A stretch of DNA of 64,000 bases from Prostheceraeus crozeri (GCA_907163375.1 CAJQUW010006858.1:216001-280000), one strand, 5' to 3'. Positions 49,301-60,314 are shown, counted from the first letter of the stretch. Numbers and translations: made by a program. Notes: generated by a model from the sequence alone, not told the origin.

Positions 49301-50497
49301 AGTGACTGGCCTAGAACAAGGCCGAGAGATCAGCAGCTTATGCGCTATTGGAATTTGAAAGACAGTTTGTTTATTCATGAAAATGCAGTCATGCTACAAG
49401 CAGATGCAGGAGTTCGTGTTGTTATCCCTGAGTCACTGAGAATTGACATCCTCAAGACTCTGCATGTTGCTCACTTTGGCATCGTACGAATGAAGCAGAC
49501 CTTGCGACAATACGTCTGGTGGCCTAGTGCAAACTCCGATGTCGAACTATTTTGTAGGAAATGCGCCGCATGTAGAGAGAACGCCGTGAGTCCGCCGCAA
49601 AGCTATACTTGTTGGCCTGAACCTCCGCATGTGTGTTCCCGGATACACATGGACTTTGCTGGTCCGTTTCTCGGAAGGATGTGGCTCATAATAATAGATG
49701 CAAAGTCAAGATTTCCCTACTTGTCAATGATGAATATTGGACACACTACGTCCAAAGACACAATTGCTGCGCTCGAACAGGTATTGGCAATCGAAGGACT
49801 GTGTGATACTATTATCACGGACAATGGGAGCCAATTCATAGCTGAGGAGTTCGAGAACTTCTGCAGTCGATTGGGAATGCTGCACATCACGTCTCCTGTG
49901 GCACATCCACCATCCAACGGCCTTGCTGAAAGGTTTTTTGCTACGTTCAAGCAGCACATGAAGAAGTGTATCACAAGTGCTGAGCCTTCTGCAGATGAGC
50001 TGTGGCAAACAGCGAGACAGGTACTATTCATGTATCGCACAATGCCACACCCTGGACTGGACGGTCTATCTCCCGCTGAAAGCCTTCATGGTAGAAAGCC
50101 GAAAAATCTGCTATCCCTCGTATCAAAACAAAGGAAGGCGGAAGAAAGTTGTCCCACCAATAGAAAATGTCAGTTCCCGGTAGGTACACATGTATACTAC
50201 AAGAATTATGGCAAAGGACCCAAATCGTTACCTGGCATTGTAATATTCGAGTGCAGAGGAAGAATGGTGAGGATCCTACAAACTGATAGAGGCGTGGTCA
50301 AGCGACATGTGAACCAACTACAAATGCGACTGGTCGAGGATGAGAGAGAGCGCGAAGAATCTTCAGCTCGTGATCAAACATTTGTGCAACCGAACACTGA
50401 CTCAAATGTGTTAACTCAGCCTGACATCACCGACACTCCACGCAGAAATCCTCGTCGAAAGCGTGATCCTCCTATTCGCTATGGATTCAATGACTGA
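46382..50497 (+). CDS. Gypsy gag-pol polyprotein, intact
   Basis: 1371 codons from ATG 46382 to TGA. Gag helices run to about 250. Cysteine knuckles follow near 270-305 (CPGCYVKHERKDC; CRKCNRKNHFASVC). The protease has WDTGATYSMV near 357. The RT has TTLDMSDVYFQVELDE, RMPFGISSAPSIFQQIMD and AAFLDDIIVT near 648. RNase H begins LATDASPYGTGAVLS near 796. The integrase has the zinc module (LHVAHFG, CRKCAACR) near 1025-1055 and core residues in HMDFAGPF, ITDNGSQF and NGLAERFF (near 1088, 1146, 1181). Gag and pol are fused in one frame without shift or stop. It would be processed by its protease and make cDNA in cytoplasmic particles. Nothing is visibly broken. Confidence 0.96.
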   Translation: MALSASDLKDILKNQQEQFELLLKSLSVGTSTSPNLSLPKFEAFDKGKEKFTQYVERLQHHFDLHDTKDSTTQRACLLASVGASTYQLLKNLYSGEDLTSKTFIELIEKLTIHFKEAVNKHAARYDFNSTDLKPGQTYADWVATLRGLGADCEFACPKAGCSASYIDDIRRTPHAEVRRQCLQDSKLTVDTVIQKAQSYLQTCRSVQVVQGADVSSDCATAATVNRIAPYYNKGKRGKSAANRRSLQFQQGTNTARKVSGQSQQRFSLSKGCPGCYVKHERKDCPANNQICRKCNRKNHFASVCRSQSKGTSNANQISEAEIEVHYVSAVVEQVQRKKNQIFIAATVNGKQMYFQWDTGATYSMVGLDGYESIGSPVITATSAILRTYDGHNLSVKGKCTVTVQVGQTTKVLPLFVLNERKYANLFGLPWSDEFGMTQHGLSSLDSSPIETSVFYVSENDKKRKLDEMMLRYSSVFQSGLGLCSKTKAHIQLKNDATPVFRKARPIPFSQKQALQEELNRLEGQGIIEKIAYSDWAVPIVVVSKPNGKLRVCGDFIDVNRQSNTQQHPLPHIDDLCGKISDGKFFTTLDMSDVYFQVELDEESKKICVINTPFGIFKYHRMPFGISSAPSIFQQIMDQMINSLPGTAAFLDDIIVTGRDETEHWENFERVIAALSDFGFRIRPEKCSWVKPKCEYLGFEFSSQGRRPSPSAITAVTPLPRPSSCDEVKAFLGKVGYYSAFIPQMASKAAPLYALLQKNVKFQWKEKEEKAFQDLKQIIAEAVSLTHYDPSKQLVLATDASPYGTGAVLSQIEDGEEKPIAFASKTLTAAQKRYSQLDREGLGVIFGVTKFHKFIFGRKFTLQLDNKPLTAIFSPERNIPTMAAQRLTRWSLKLRAYDFEIRFRPTSKHSNADCLSRLPVGPDENFDRIETLEEEETVNLIKNTLFESPIDLTDVIRETEKDKTLTEVKRHIVNSDWPRTRPRDQQLMRYWNLKDSLFIHENAVMLQADAGVRVVIPESLRIDILKTLHVAHFGIVRMKQTLRQYVWWPSANSDVELFCRKCAACRENAVSPPQSYTCWPEPPHVCSRIHMDFAGPFLGRMWLIIIDAKSRFPYLSMMNIGHTTSKDTIAALEQVLAIEGLCDTIITDNGSQFIAEEFENFCSRLGMLHITSPVAHPPSNGLAERFFATFKQHMKKCITSAEPSADELWQTARQVLFMYRTMPHPGLDGLSPAESLHGRKPKNLLSLVSKQRKAEESCPTNRKCQFPVGTHVYYKNYGKGPKSLPGIVIFECRGRMVRILQTDRGVVKRHVNQLQMRLVEDEREREESSARDQTFVQPNTDSNVLTQPDITDTPRRNPRRKRDPPIRYGFND

Positions 50498-50535
50498 ATG
50501 TGGTTATGTGACAATAAATTCTTAGGGGGGAAGAA

Positions 50536-50692
50536 TGATGTATCGCATATAACAATGAATGTTTTTGTTTAACTAACGCTTGTAACTGAACAATTTAAAT
50601 ATACGACGATCTGAGACGAAATAGAAAACACGTGAATGAACGAGACTTGCTTTGTTAAGTAAACGGAACGTTGGCTAGCGCAGGATATATCA
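50536..50692 (+). repeat. Gypsy 3-prime LTR
   Basis: 157 bp; see the 5-prime LTR. GTTAC follows at 50693-50697. Confidence 0.95.
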
Positions 50693-50697
50693 GTTAC

Positions 50698-51231
50698 GAC
50701 AGGAAGGAGAAAAAGTACGTCGAAGTCCAGTGTCCTCAAATAGTGAACGAATACAACAACAACATGGGAGGCATCGATCTTAACGATAAAATGGTGTCGC
50801 TATACTCATATAGGTTTCGCAGTAATCGTTGGCCTTTATATATATGGCATCATCTAACGCACATTGCCTTGGTAAACTCATGGCTCTGTTACCGACGTGA
50901 TTCGACACAAACAAGTGCAGGGCGGTTATCTTTGAAAGAGTTTCAACTGCAGGTTGCAGAAAGTCTCTTGAAATTTAATAAACCAGTTGGGCGTCCAAGT
51001 TTTCTAAAAGAACTGATGCCACCACGAAAAAAGCGTCTTCTAGTATCAATCAAGTCTCCTGACATACAGTTTGATCTCTATGATCATTTTCCAGAATACA
51101 TGGATAAACGCAGCAGATGTGCACAATGTTCGAGTCGCACAGTCTTTACATTCGATCGTTGTAGAAAATGTGAAGTGTATCTTTGTTTCACGAAGGGAAA
51201 GAATTGTTTTTACTTGTATCACCATAAATGA
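50698..51231 (+). pseudogene. piggyBac C transposase, C-terminal part
   Basis: Continues directly after the Gypsy duplication: DRKEKKYVEVQCPQIVNEYN, NMGGIDLNDKMVSLY (third catalytic D), RWPLYIWHHLTHIALVNSWL and the zinc tail RCAQCSSRTVF, CRKCEVYLCF. Stop at about 51231. The frame is open throughout, so the two insertions and the poly-A frameshift are the main damage to this gene. Confidence 0.88.
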
Positions 51232-51240
51232 ACATTTACC

Positions 51241-52671
51241 GATACATGACTGAATGCTCAAAAGTATGTTTGTGATCAATAATCATTCAAAATCAAAGAA
51301 ATTATTCAAATATGTTTCTGTTTTCATTCGGACGTTATAAAATATCGGAAGAGAGAAAGGGGGGGAGAGAGAGAGAGATCGATTGCCTCTTTCATAAAAA
51401 TTGCGAATCATAACAGAGAAATAGTAAATTTTTGAAACCATGAAAAGAGTGTGCTATAAATAAGTGTAAAGCACATCTATGAAGGGCCAATGGCTACAAG
51501 ATATCACCTTTGTTAAATCTATTGTTCGATAGCTATGCTTCTAAAATGTCCTACCTTGAAATAAATAGTCGTCAGCTACGAATGTTAATGTGTCATGTCT
51601 ACATCGAGATCCATGATCTATGCAACAGAAAACCATAGATATCTACGAATATATAGTAACGCTTAATTTCGACCAATGTCTTCATTGTGACAAATCATAG
51701 ATATATGGGTATAGATAGGCGCTATGTCTATGCTATTAAACACATGCGAGTATGTTTGATTGCTATGTCGAACACAGACAATGAAACAATTAATTTATTT
51801 GATTACCCATCAAAGGAAAATGACATTGTGCATCATCGTATGTAAAAATAGCTATGTAAAACACAGGTGATCAATGACGTAAGCAAGCGATAGAAAGCAC
51901 ATCGGTATAGCTATCGACAATGGATGACACCAATAAATCAATAAATGATGAATAGTGATCAAATTGGACACAGAACAGCACTGGAAAGCGATTGATGTTT
52001 CAGTTTATGTGCTAAATCAAAGATTGTCATAACGCAAGGGCCGGATCATTTACAATTTCTTCACATCATACAGTACTCATAATTCTCTCAATTATATTAC
52101 AGGTGAGATAGTAAAATCCTATTATTTACCACATCCATGATTACAGCATACTATGATGAGTGTGCTGCAGAAATATTTAATCGATGTACATGCATTTTGG
52201 TAACATGCATTATATGTTTGATGTTCTTTTATGTAAATATTTTCCGGCCCTTGCACTCAAGTATTTATTAAAGGTGCGATGTTGATGTGTATGAATGATG
52301 TCCTATAATAGAAATTCAGCGGGAATTATTACATATTTGAAAACGCATATATCAGATCTTGCATATAAACGATATTAATCAAATATTAATTTGTGAAATT
52401 AAATTACCTCCTCTCCTTCATGATCTTGTGATATTGTATTTCATCGCGACTTCTCATAAGACTGACTTGACGTTCATACATTTACTTTTCATGACTCACA
52501 GCTTCAATCAATGACAATGTGGTGTTGCAGACTGTCATCAGAATTTACTTGTATATATTCATCATCATCACTATCATTCTTCAAGTTGCCTGTAAATTTA
52601 TTATATAATATTTATGTGTCAAATTTACTTGTATCTTTGGGTATTTTCTCATGAAAATAAAACCCTTGAAT

Positions 52672-52674
<3 letters not shown>
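51241..52674 (+). other. LINE 3-prime UTR remnant upstream of LINE A
   Basis: Non-coding. From about 51450 it is rich in CATAGATAT words like the 3-prime UTRs of LINEs A and B, and it ends with CTCATGAAAATAAAACCC then TTGAATTTTGA directly before (GA)n. The same end is seen at 60131-60158. It is probably the tail of a further, truncated LINE copy. A short (GA)n lies at 51360-51378. Confidence 0.55.
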
Positions 52675-52761
<87 letters not shown>

Positions 52762-52824
52762 AGAGAGTGAGAGAGAGTGTGAGAGAGAGAGAGTGAGAGA
52801 GAGAGAGAGAGAGAGAGTGAGAGA
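52675..52824 (+). repeat. (GA)n / (GAGAGT)n microsatellite
   Basis: About 150 bp of GA with interspersed GAGAGT units, between a LINE 3-prime end and the start of LINE A. Open frames across it are low-complexity artefacts. Confidence 0.95.
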
Positions 52825-52862
52825 TGTCTTGAGAGCAATCACTTTCACATTGATTGCAGGTC

Positions 52863-55510
52863 ATGGCGACATCAACAGAATCTTCTCCCGCATGCTTTGT
52901 CCGAACATCCCTTAGCTGCGGTGAATGTGGTGAAGATGAGGACAGGCAGGAGTTTCTGGTCTGCGACAAGTGCGGAACACTTCTGCACTACAGCTGCACA
53001 AGTCTTCCAGCCTATGAACTGGTGAAGTACACGAAGAAGAACCTGTACAAAAGAAAGTACAACTGTAATAAGTGTGTGAACATCCTCCACCCATCAGACC
53101 TGCAGACAATCGCAGAAGCAACAAAGAAGCTCGATGGGTCGCAGTTATTGCTAGACGAGTACCAGAAAAGAGATCAGAACAAGAGCGAAGAAATAGAGCG
53201 GCTCACTATGGAATTACGAAGAACAGAGAGGAGAATGGAAGAAATGGAGGAGGATATGGAAATCCTACGCAGGGCCAAACAGGACCTCATGCTTGGCGCA
53301 CGTAACTATGAAATTGAACTGAGAAAGTGTGAGAAGAAGATCGAGCAATTGAAGAGGGCGAGAGAACATCAAGAAGACGAAGACGACAACAACGATGAAG
53401 ATGAGCCAACAACAAGAGAAACGGCGCGCAAAACCACCGATAATGATGAAATGAAGAAGGAATTTGGTGCCATCAAAATTATGCTATCAGACTTAAATAG
53501 CAGAATCAAAGACATCGAGCAGAACCAGTCAACCAACCACCAACACCAGAACAACAGCCAACAGCGGTCCGACCATTATAACAGAAGTGCCCATCAGAAC
53601 TATCGCAACAACCGCCAGCCATACAACAACTTCGGCTACGTAGTCTATGAGATGTTGAAGAAAAATATTGACGATACTTTATCTATACTAGAAAACATGT
53701 TTAACCAAATTCTAATTAATGAAATAACTCCTTGGAACCTGAGCTGGACAACCGCAATATACAAAAATGGAGATAAAAATCAAGCGCAATCATACAGATT
53801 TATCAACCTATCTTCCTGCCTCGAAAAACTTATGACAAAAATTTTCAACAATCGTATCAATAAGTGGATTGCTAAGCATGATATTTTGCACCAGTCTCAG
53901 ATAGGATTTCGTAAAGAGAATTCCACATTGGACTGTATATGGCTATTAAAAGAAATAATGCAGATACACAAAAACATTAAAGAACCACTATATCTTTGTT
54001 TAATTGATTTATCGAAGGCATTTGACAGAATCCCAAAAGATAGACTAATATATAAACTGAGACATATGCTACCAGAAGGAAGATTTCTATCGCTACTACA
54101 GAACATGCTCAATGATAAAACTTATAACATTTTATTCAGTGGAAATGAAAGCGAAGAATTTAGGCTACAAAATGGAATACCTCAAGGCGACAGTCTCTCG
54201 CCTACCCTATTTTGCTTATATATTAATGATCTTCTGTCAAAATTAGACAAAATAAACATATTGATGCCATTGAAATTGCCGAAATGAAGATTGCATCATT
54301 AATTTATGCTGACGATATACTACTTATGAGCCGTACAAAAGAAGGGCTGGCATGCCAAATTAAAATTGTTCAAAATTATTGCCATGAAAATTGTCTGAGC
54401 ATTAACTATGAAAAAACTAAAATTATGATATATAACGACGTAAACAAATATAAAGAATTTAATATCACCATGAAAGAAAATGTACATTCCATTGAAGTAG
54501 TAGACGAATACAAATACCTGGGTGCATTCTTTTCAAAAAATGACAGGAAGCATATTGAAGAATTAGGAAAACGAGGAAAAGTATCAGCATGTATAACAGT
54601 AAAAACTCTAAAAGAATTTGGCTATGTTGATGGAGAAATTCTGCGAAATTCATTTGAAATGTTGACAATATCAAAAATGAAATATGGAGCTGAATTCTAT
54701 TTTGATAAAAACCTCAAAGAATTATACAAAATACAAGTACAGTATTTCAAAAAATTTTACCATTTGAAACGTACAACGCCGACGTATTGCATTATAGGAG
54801 AATTTGGAATTAAACCGATAGAATTTTATTTTTATAAAGCAGCTTTAAATTACTGGTTGAAATTGAATCGAACTGATGAGCATCATTTAGTAAGAAAAGT
54901 ATTTGATTCAATATATAAGTATTCAAACCTTCCTAGCTACCGTAGCACATGGACTACCAGAATGCTCCAATTAATAGATAATCTTCATTTCAATAATGAC
55001 GAATTCAATCAAATTGAATCAATGAACTTGAACCACAGAACGCGGAATAGTTACAAGAATTTGATAAATAATCGTTTAAATGAATATTTTAGACAGCAAT
55101 GGATTGAAAGTGCAAGAAGTAGCAATCGAGGTTTAAAATATTTACAACTATGCCGCTTTGAATGCAACTTAAAACAATATCTAAATCAAACAAATGATGA
55201 TAAAATAATCATGCCTATTTTAAAGATGAGAACTTTTAACCACAATCTCGTCACTGAAGTTGGCAGATACTATAACAGACAATCTTACGATGAGTGTCTT
55301 TGCCCAAATTGTAGCTCTGAAGAAATGTAAGACATAAAACACTTCATCTCTTGCTGTCCGAAGTATGCAGACGCCAGAAGTCTTCTAATACCTTTTCTAG
55401 AAACTGATGATAGTGTACATTTCTATGCAGCCATGGACATGCTAAATCTCCAACAGATGAAATCTCTTGCAAATTATATACAACAAGCATCTGAAATAAG
55501 AGATTCCTAG
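52863..55510 (+). pseudogene. LINE A fused ORF1-RT
   Basis: ATG 52863. The PHD-type zinc finger has CGECGEDEDRQEFLVCDKCG, LLHYSCTSLP and CNKC, followed by a long coiled coil and a Gln/Asn/His-rich stretch. At about 53640 it passes directly into RT sequence (YVVYEMLKKN, QSQIGFRKENSTLD, IDLSKAFDRIP, NGIPQGDSLSPTLF). A frameshift at about 54275 precedes the catalytic box LIYADDILLMSR. The C-terminal region has ECNLKQYLNQ and a CPNC knuckle, with TAA at 55328-55330 and the true stop at 55508. The RT residues are preserved, but the copy cannot work without its endonuclease. Confidence 0.85.
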
Positions 55511-56788
55511 AAATTTATATAGATAGCTGTGACGAAATTGTCGCTTTATGTGCATAGAAATTGAAATATTTTCTTAGTAATGTGTATACCTCACTCTTGC
55601 AGCATAGATATCTCAAATGAGTTAGCATTGCAGAAGACATTGCATAGAAATTGCATAGACGAAGATAATAACAATTGACTTCACATAATTTCGATAGTCG
55701 TTTGCTGGCAGCTGCATAGATTTAATGACAAAGTTGCCCACTCTATCGTGTGCATAGAACTAGGAATGATTTAGATTGATGTGTCTATTGATGGCAGTGC
55801 TGACTCAGATATCTATAGTCTGTAAGATTGACAGTCGATACACTCCATAGTTTTGCATTGAAATGTGGACCGATATCTCTATGCCGAAAGTTGTGAAATA
55901 ACGTAGATCAAACATGATTTCACCAAATGCTAGTGTCAAACATAGATATCTAAATCAAATTAACAATCGACGTTGGTCTCCATTAAGTAGAAAGTGCAAA
56001 TAGAAACAAACAATAAAACAACGTCAGATCAGCATATTGACAGATTGCTAACGACAAATCGATTGTGAATGACATGAATTGTAATCACTGGTAAAGATAG
56101 ATGCTTCATGAAATTTGACAAATCACTCCACACTAACTGCCAATACGAGTCAGAAGGTCCGGAATAAATCTGCATTCATCACAATATCCTTATCACTTTC
56201 ACATTGATTGCAGGTGAGTGTCAATGAAACTTTGACATATATTGAGTAGTACTGTTGATACAATGAATATTTTCTGAATTAAGTTACAGTATAACTTTTG
56301 TGCATGACCTCCGGACCTTCAGAATTGACTCGTTTATTAACACTTAAAATAATAGTTCTGTTGGTGTGTGATTGTGCAAATAAATAGACAACCGATATTA
56401 TTAATGATTGAATATGCGCTCGATGAATTTATGCAAATTTATTGATTACGAAGATGGGTTTCCTTTTAAGATATACCATGATGTCCACATGACGTCTGAC
56501 TCATTCTATACATGCCTTCATTTAACTCATTGAATCTGTTGATGCATCTATCTATCTGAATGCATTTCTCCTAAATGCTCTCTTAAAATTTTCCATGAAA
56601 GATTTCTCAACGGATTATGCTTATTGATGTTTCAGTAGCCTCGTGAATGTCTCCTCTCCGCCACGGTCCTGATAACGTACTTTCCTCATTCATCCCATTT
56701 TATCATTTCACCATCATTTAATACACGCTCAAACTCCATTTTATCATTGCACCATCAACATATATGTAATGTTTTGCCTTACTGAGTT

Positions 56789-56789
<1 letters not shown>
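55511..56789 (+). other. LINE A 3-prime UTR
   Basis: Non-coding, rich in CATAGATAT and CATAGAAATTG words shared with 51450-52300. Contains ATCACTTTCACATTGATTGC then AGGTGAGT near 56194, the first 22 bases of which match the 5-prime region of LINE A ORF1 (52838-52860). Confidence 0.5.
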
Positions 56790-56833
<44 letters not shown>

Positions 56834-56886
56834 TGAGTGTGAGAGTGAGAGAGTGAGTGAGAGAGTGAGTGAGAGAGAGAGAGAGA
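56790..56886 (+). repeat. (GA)n microsatellite at the LINE B start
   Basis: GA repeat with GTGTGAGTGT interruptions. LINE B RT coding begins immediately after it. Confidence 0.95.
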
Positions 56887-58424
56887 TTCAAACTCTTACA
56901 GATGTATTAATCTATCTTCCTGTATTGAAAAGCTGTTGACAAGAATGTTAAATGATAGACTAAACGATTGGATTGATAAGTTTGAAATATTGCACGAATC
57001 ACAAACTGGATTTAGAAAAGGAAATTCAACGATTGACAATATCTGGATGCTAAAAGAAATTATTCAAATATATAAGAATGATAATAAGACACTATACACA
57101 TGTTTTGTCGATCTCTCGAAAGCATTTGACACTGTTCAAAAAAGTAGATTAATAAATAAGCTGAGGTATATCATACCTAACGGTAATTTTTTGTCATTAA
57201 TAGAAAATATTATAAACAACAAAAGATATAAAATTCTTTTTAATGGAGAAGAAAGTGAAGAACTCCAACTAAATTATGGCATTCCACAAGGAGATAGCTT
57301 ATCGCCAACCTTATTTTGCATATATATGAACGACTTTCTAATTGAACTTAATAAAAATATTAGCGCATTCGATCCAGCAAAAATAACGAATATAAATTTA
57401 GCTGCTCTTATATATGCCGATGATATATTGTTACTCAGCGAATCACAAGTTGGTATTGTCGAACAGATTAAATTTCTCCATAAATTTTGTGAGAACAACA
57501 GCTTAAAAGTAAAGAACTGATAGAATGCATATCGAAGAATTAACGAAAAGAGGAAGAGCATCTTCATATGTAACTGCCAAAACTTTGAAAGAATTTAACA
57601 GAGATGATGGTAGAATTTTAACGGAAGCACTAGAAATGCTAACTATTTCGAGAATGAGATACGGCAGTGAAATTTTTTTTGATAGAAACATAAACGACTT
57701 AAATCGTGTGATTATGCAATTTTACAAAAGATATTACCACTTACGCATAACAACACCTAATTACTGTATTATCGGTGAGTTTGGTGTTAAACCAATAGAA
57801 TATTATTTTTATAAATCAGCTTTGAATTACTTTCTTAAACTAAATATGAGCGATGATAAGAGATTAATCACACGATTATTCCGAACCATCAATAAAAATA
57901 CAAACAAAAAATCATTTCGTAATACATGGTGCAGCAGAATAGATAAGTTAGTTCATAAAATTGACCTAAAAAATATACAGAGCATGGAATACAGTGGAAA
58001 GTCCAAAAAGATAATTGACAATGCATTGATTGAATATTTCAGAAGAGAGTGGATCGACAGCGCTAAGCATAGTGTTAAAGGATTAAGATATCTAGAGTTA
58101 TGCAGATTTCAATGTCAATTAAAACCATATTTAGCAATTAGTAACAGCAGAAATAAAATCTGTAGCGTCATCAAATTAATAACTGGTAATCACACTCTTG
58201 CAGCAGAAGTTGGAACATATCAAAATCGTAGTACTTATAAAGACTGTATTTGTAAATTCTGTGACTTGAATAAGATTGAAGATATCTTCCATTTCATTGT
58301 TGAATGTCCATGCTATAACGAGGAAAGAGATGCACTGATTCCGGACTTGAGAGACATAACACGATCAGATTTCTATGTCTACATGGATGCATTAACAATA
58401 GTTAAACTATGCCAGTTTATCTAG
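56887..58424 (+). pseudogene. LINE B reverse transcriptase
   Basis: Opens as SNSYRCINLSSCIEKLLTRM, then ESQTGFRKGNSTIDNI, FVDLSKAFDTVQ, YGIPQGDSLSPTLF and LIYADDILLLSE. A TGA at 57518 and a short deletion shift reading; it resumes MHIEELTKRGRASSYVTAKT and YHLRITTPNYCIIGEFGVKP to a CKFC...H...C cysteine-histidine knuckle (FHFIVECPC) near the end. It is the same family as LINEs A and C, at clear amino-acid divergence. Confidence 0.85.
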
Positions 58425-58486
58425 TAATGTATTTTTTGCTATCTAGAGATCTCATTAAATCCCGTAATATCCCTGTCCCTGTTCCT

Positions 58487-58590
58487 CCCCGAATAGAGAT
58501 CAACTATAACATTGTTAATCTGTCCCTCCCCGAATAGAGATCAACTATAACATTGTTAATTTGTCCCTACCCGAATAGAGATAAACTGGC
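58487..58590 (+). repeat. two and a half tandem copies of a 48-bp unit
   Basis: Repeats of CCCCGAATAGAGATCAACTA and TAACATTGTTAATYTGTCCCT. The third copy is partial and changed (ACCCGAATAGAGATAAACTG). Confidence 0.85.
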
Positions 58591-58599
58591 ATAGTTTAA

Positions 58600-58746
58600 A
58601 ACGGTTAAAGGAGTTTCATTGATATTTGCTGAGATATCTCGGCCAATTATCTGTCAAAATTCCCTCGGGCTATGCCCTCGGGAATTTTAATAGATAATTG
58701 TCCTCATTATTTCAGCAAATATCAATGAAACATCCTTTAACCATTA
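58600..58746. repeat. 145-bp foldback (palindromic) element
   Basis: The left arm AACGGTTAAAGGAGTTTCAT... is inverted in the right arm ...ATGAAACATCCTTTAACCATT, with the centre CGGGC-TAT-GCCC. The arms pair over most of their length with a few mismatches. It could fold as a long hairpin in DNA or RNA. Probably a small foldback MITE in the LINE B tail. Confidence 0.8.
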
Positions 58747-58759
58747 CGAAAAATCAGAC

Positions 58760-60155
58760 CAGTAGACGAATATATTGACAGAGCAATGGACATCAGAAAT
58801 CATAGATAGCGGAGTGTAAAATAATTGACATCTACAAATGGACTATCATGTTAATGTCTGAAACAATAGCAACGAAAAGATGGCAATATAATTGTATAGA
58901 TATCTGTGCTGATTCAAACCAAGAGTAGACCAAATAAATCAATAACTTGGTGATGAGAAAAGGAACAGATATCAAAAATTTGCTATAGATAAAAGCATTG
59001 AAAAGCTGCATTATCACAAAATGTTGAGAAATATTCACTGACCCAATCAAAAGAATGGAAGGCATGCATTACCTTTCACTCGCTAAAATCTCATATCGGA
59101 GGACGGACGTTACAAGTGGTTGATTATTTAGCTGAATTATATTTCAAATCGTTTCAGGTATGTACTAACTATTATTGATTGGAATCACTGTTTCAAATTA
59201 TGTTAATTTGTAATTAATCCGTTCCTCCGATCAAATAATAGGAATTATTAATATGCTGCGGAGTGTGATGTGCAAATAAAATCATTAAGTTAAATACAAT
59301 GGAAGCTAAAATGCGATGTGAACATAATTAATAATAACATGTAATGATGCATGCTTCGTCTCCTCTCCTCCACATATGTGCCACATTCGTACCACCCATG
59401 CAGTTTTTTCGTCATTGTGCTCTATAACATTGTGCTCAGTCATTTCAGACATTCATCTCATCGAAGACGGTCATCATGGTGCAGTGTGATTTTATCTGTC
59501 ATTTCATTCTCATCCCTTGTCATCTTTTCATTCATCCGTATGCCGCTTAATATGCACATATTTACCTTATGTAAACTCAGCCATGTTTGACCCACAAGAT
59601 GGGCAATCAACCATTTTGAATTTTGAATTTTTGAGAGAGAGAGAGAGATACATACATAGTATTATTATAGTATTATATAGTATTATTAGCATACATAGTA
59701 TATCGATACATAAACTCTTTTGATAGACTTCTTTAAATTTGTATATGCCATGTTATTTCCATTGACCGATCTCCAAACTTAATAAAGCGTGTTGCTTTTG
59801 ACTGTTGTAAACTTGGTTGATAATGTACTCTATATGATCTATCAATATGATAATATAATATTTCCATCAATGTTGATGATATTCTCGACATGAATGTTTA
59901 ATCACTTCCGAATATGCGTCTCCTACCCCCTCATATTAACTGCTCTACCGTTGCCACGCCAAACTGAACGATCTCATGTACATGCACGTTCATCTGATTA
60001 TCATCATCTGTATAATTCATCATCTGTGTTTACCTTGCCTCAACTAACATTTGATCTCATTAGACATTCTTCGTATATGCTCATCAGTTAATATTTGTCA
60101 CCTTCATTTGTACTTTTCAGGGTATTTTTCCTTATGAAAATAAAACCCATTGAAT

Positions 60156-60158
<3 letters not shown>
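58760..60158 (+). other. non-coding DNA between LINEs B and C
   Basis: No gene. Contains TTTCAGGTATGT at about 59152, a short (GA) run at 59634-59648, and the family 3-prime end (ATGAAAATAAAACCC then ATTGAATTTTGA) at 60131-60158 directly before the next (GA)n. Confidence 0.5.
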
Positions 60159-60232
<74 letters not shown>

Positions 60233-60246
60233 CAGAGAGACAGAGA

Positions 60247-60314
<68 letters not shown>

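Larger units (their letters stand above)
45983..50692 (+). mobile_element. intact Ty3/Gypsy LTR retrotransposon
   Basis: LTRs of 157 bp at 45983-46139 and 50536-50692 begin TG and end CA and look identical. A 5-bp duplication, GTTAC, flanks it (45978-45982, 50693-50697). A primer-binding site starts TGGTGCTAGG just after the left LTR (46141), and a polypurine tract AGGGGGGAAGAA precedes the right LTR (50524-50535). One uninterrupted gag-pol frame lies between. Identical LTRs mean recent insertion. No envelope-like gene is present. Confidence 0.97.
43540..51240 (+). mobile_element. piggyBac element C, carrying a Penelope and a Gypsy insertion
   Basis: The left end is TTAA (43536-43539) followed by CCCAGTAATGCCCCGGG. 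Four subterminal palindromes follow. The transposase frame runs 43946-51231 interrupted by two insertions. A right end of the form GGG-TTAA was not found in 51232-52600, so the end coordinate is approximate and the 3-prime end may be lost. Confidence 0.7.
52825..56789 (+). mobile_element. LINE A, internally deleted
   Basis: Starts at a (GA)n tract. ORF1 start, PHD finger and coiled coil are joined in frame to the RT, so the end of ORF1, the endonuclease and the RT start are deleted at about 53640. RT and C-terminal region run to 55510, then a 1.28-kb 3-prime UTR leads to the next (GA)n. No poly-A tail. Confidence 0.8.
56887..59633 (+). mobile_element. LINE B, 5-prime truncated
   Basis: Starts within the RT domain directly at the (GA)n tract. 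The coding part ends at 58424, followed by a non-coding tail with a foldback repeat. The 3-prime edge is taken at the small (GA) run at 59634 after TTTTGAATTTTTGA, and is approximate. Confidence 0.7.

Noticed and set aside
52581-52969. Ser/Leu- and Arg/Glu-rich open frames over the (GA)n tract, and similar frames at 60104-60536
   Set aside because: They are translations of microsatellite DNA with no conserved features.
9595-55330. Seven nonsense codons that break otherwise continuous frames are all TAA (9595, 10234, 18986, 29997, 30054, 36032, 55328), hinting at a changed code
   Set aside because: The intact Tigger gene ends with TAA at the expected C-terminus, frameshifts are equally common in these genes, and the DNA is AT-rich, so decay explains it. 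Seven events are too few.
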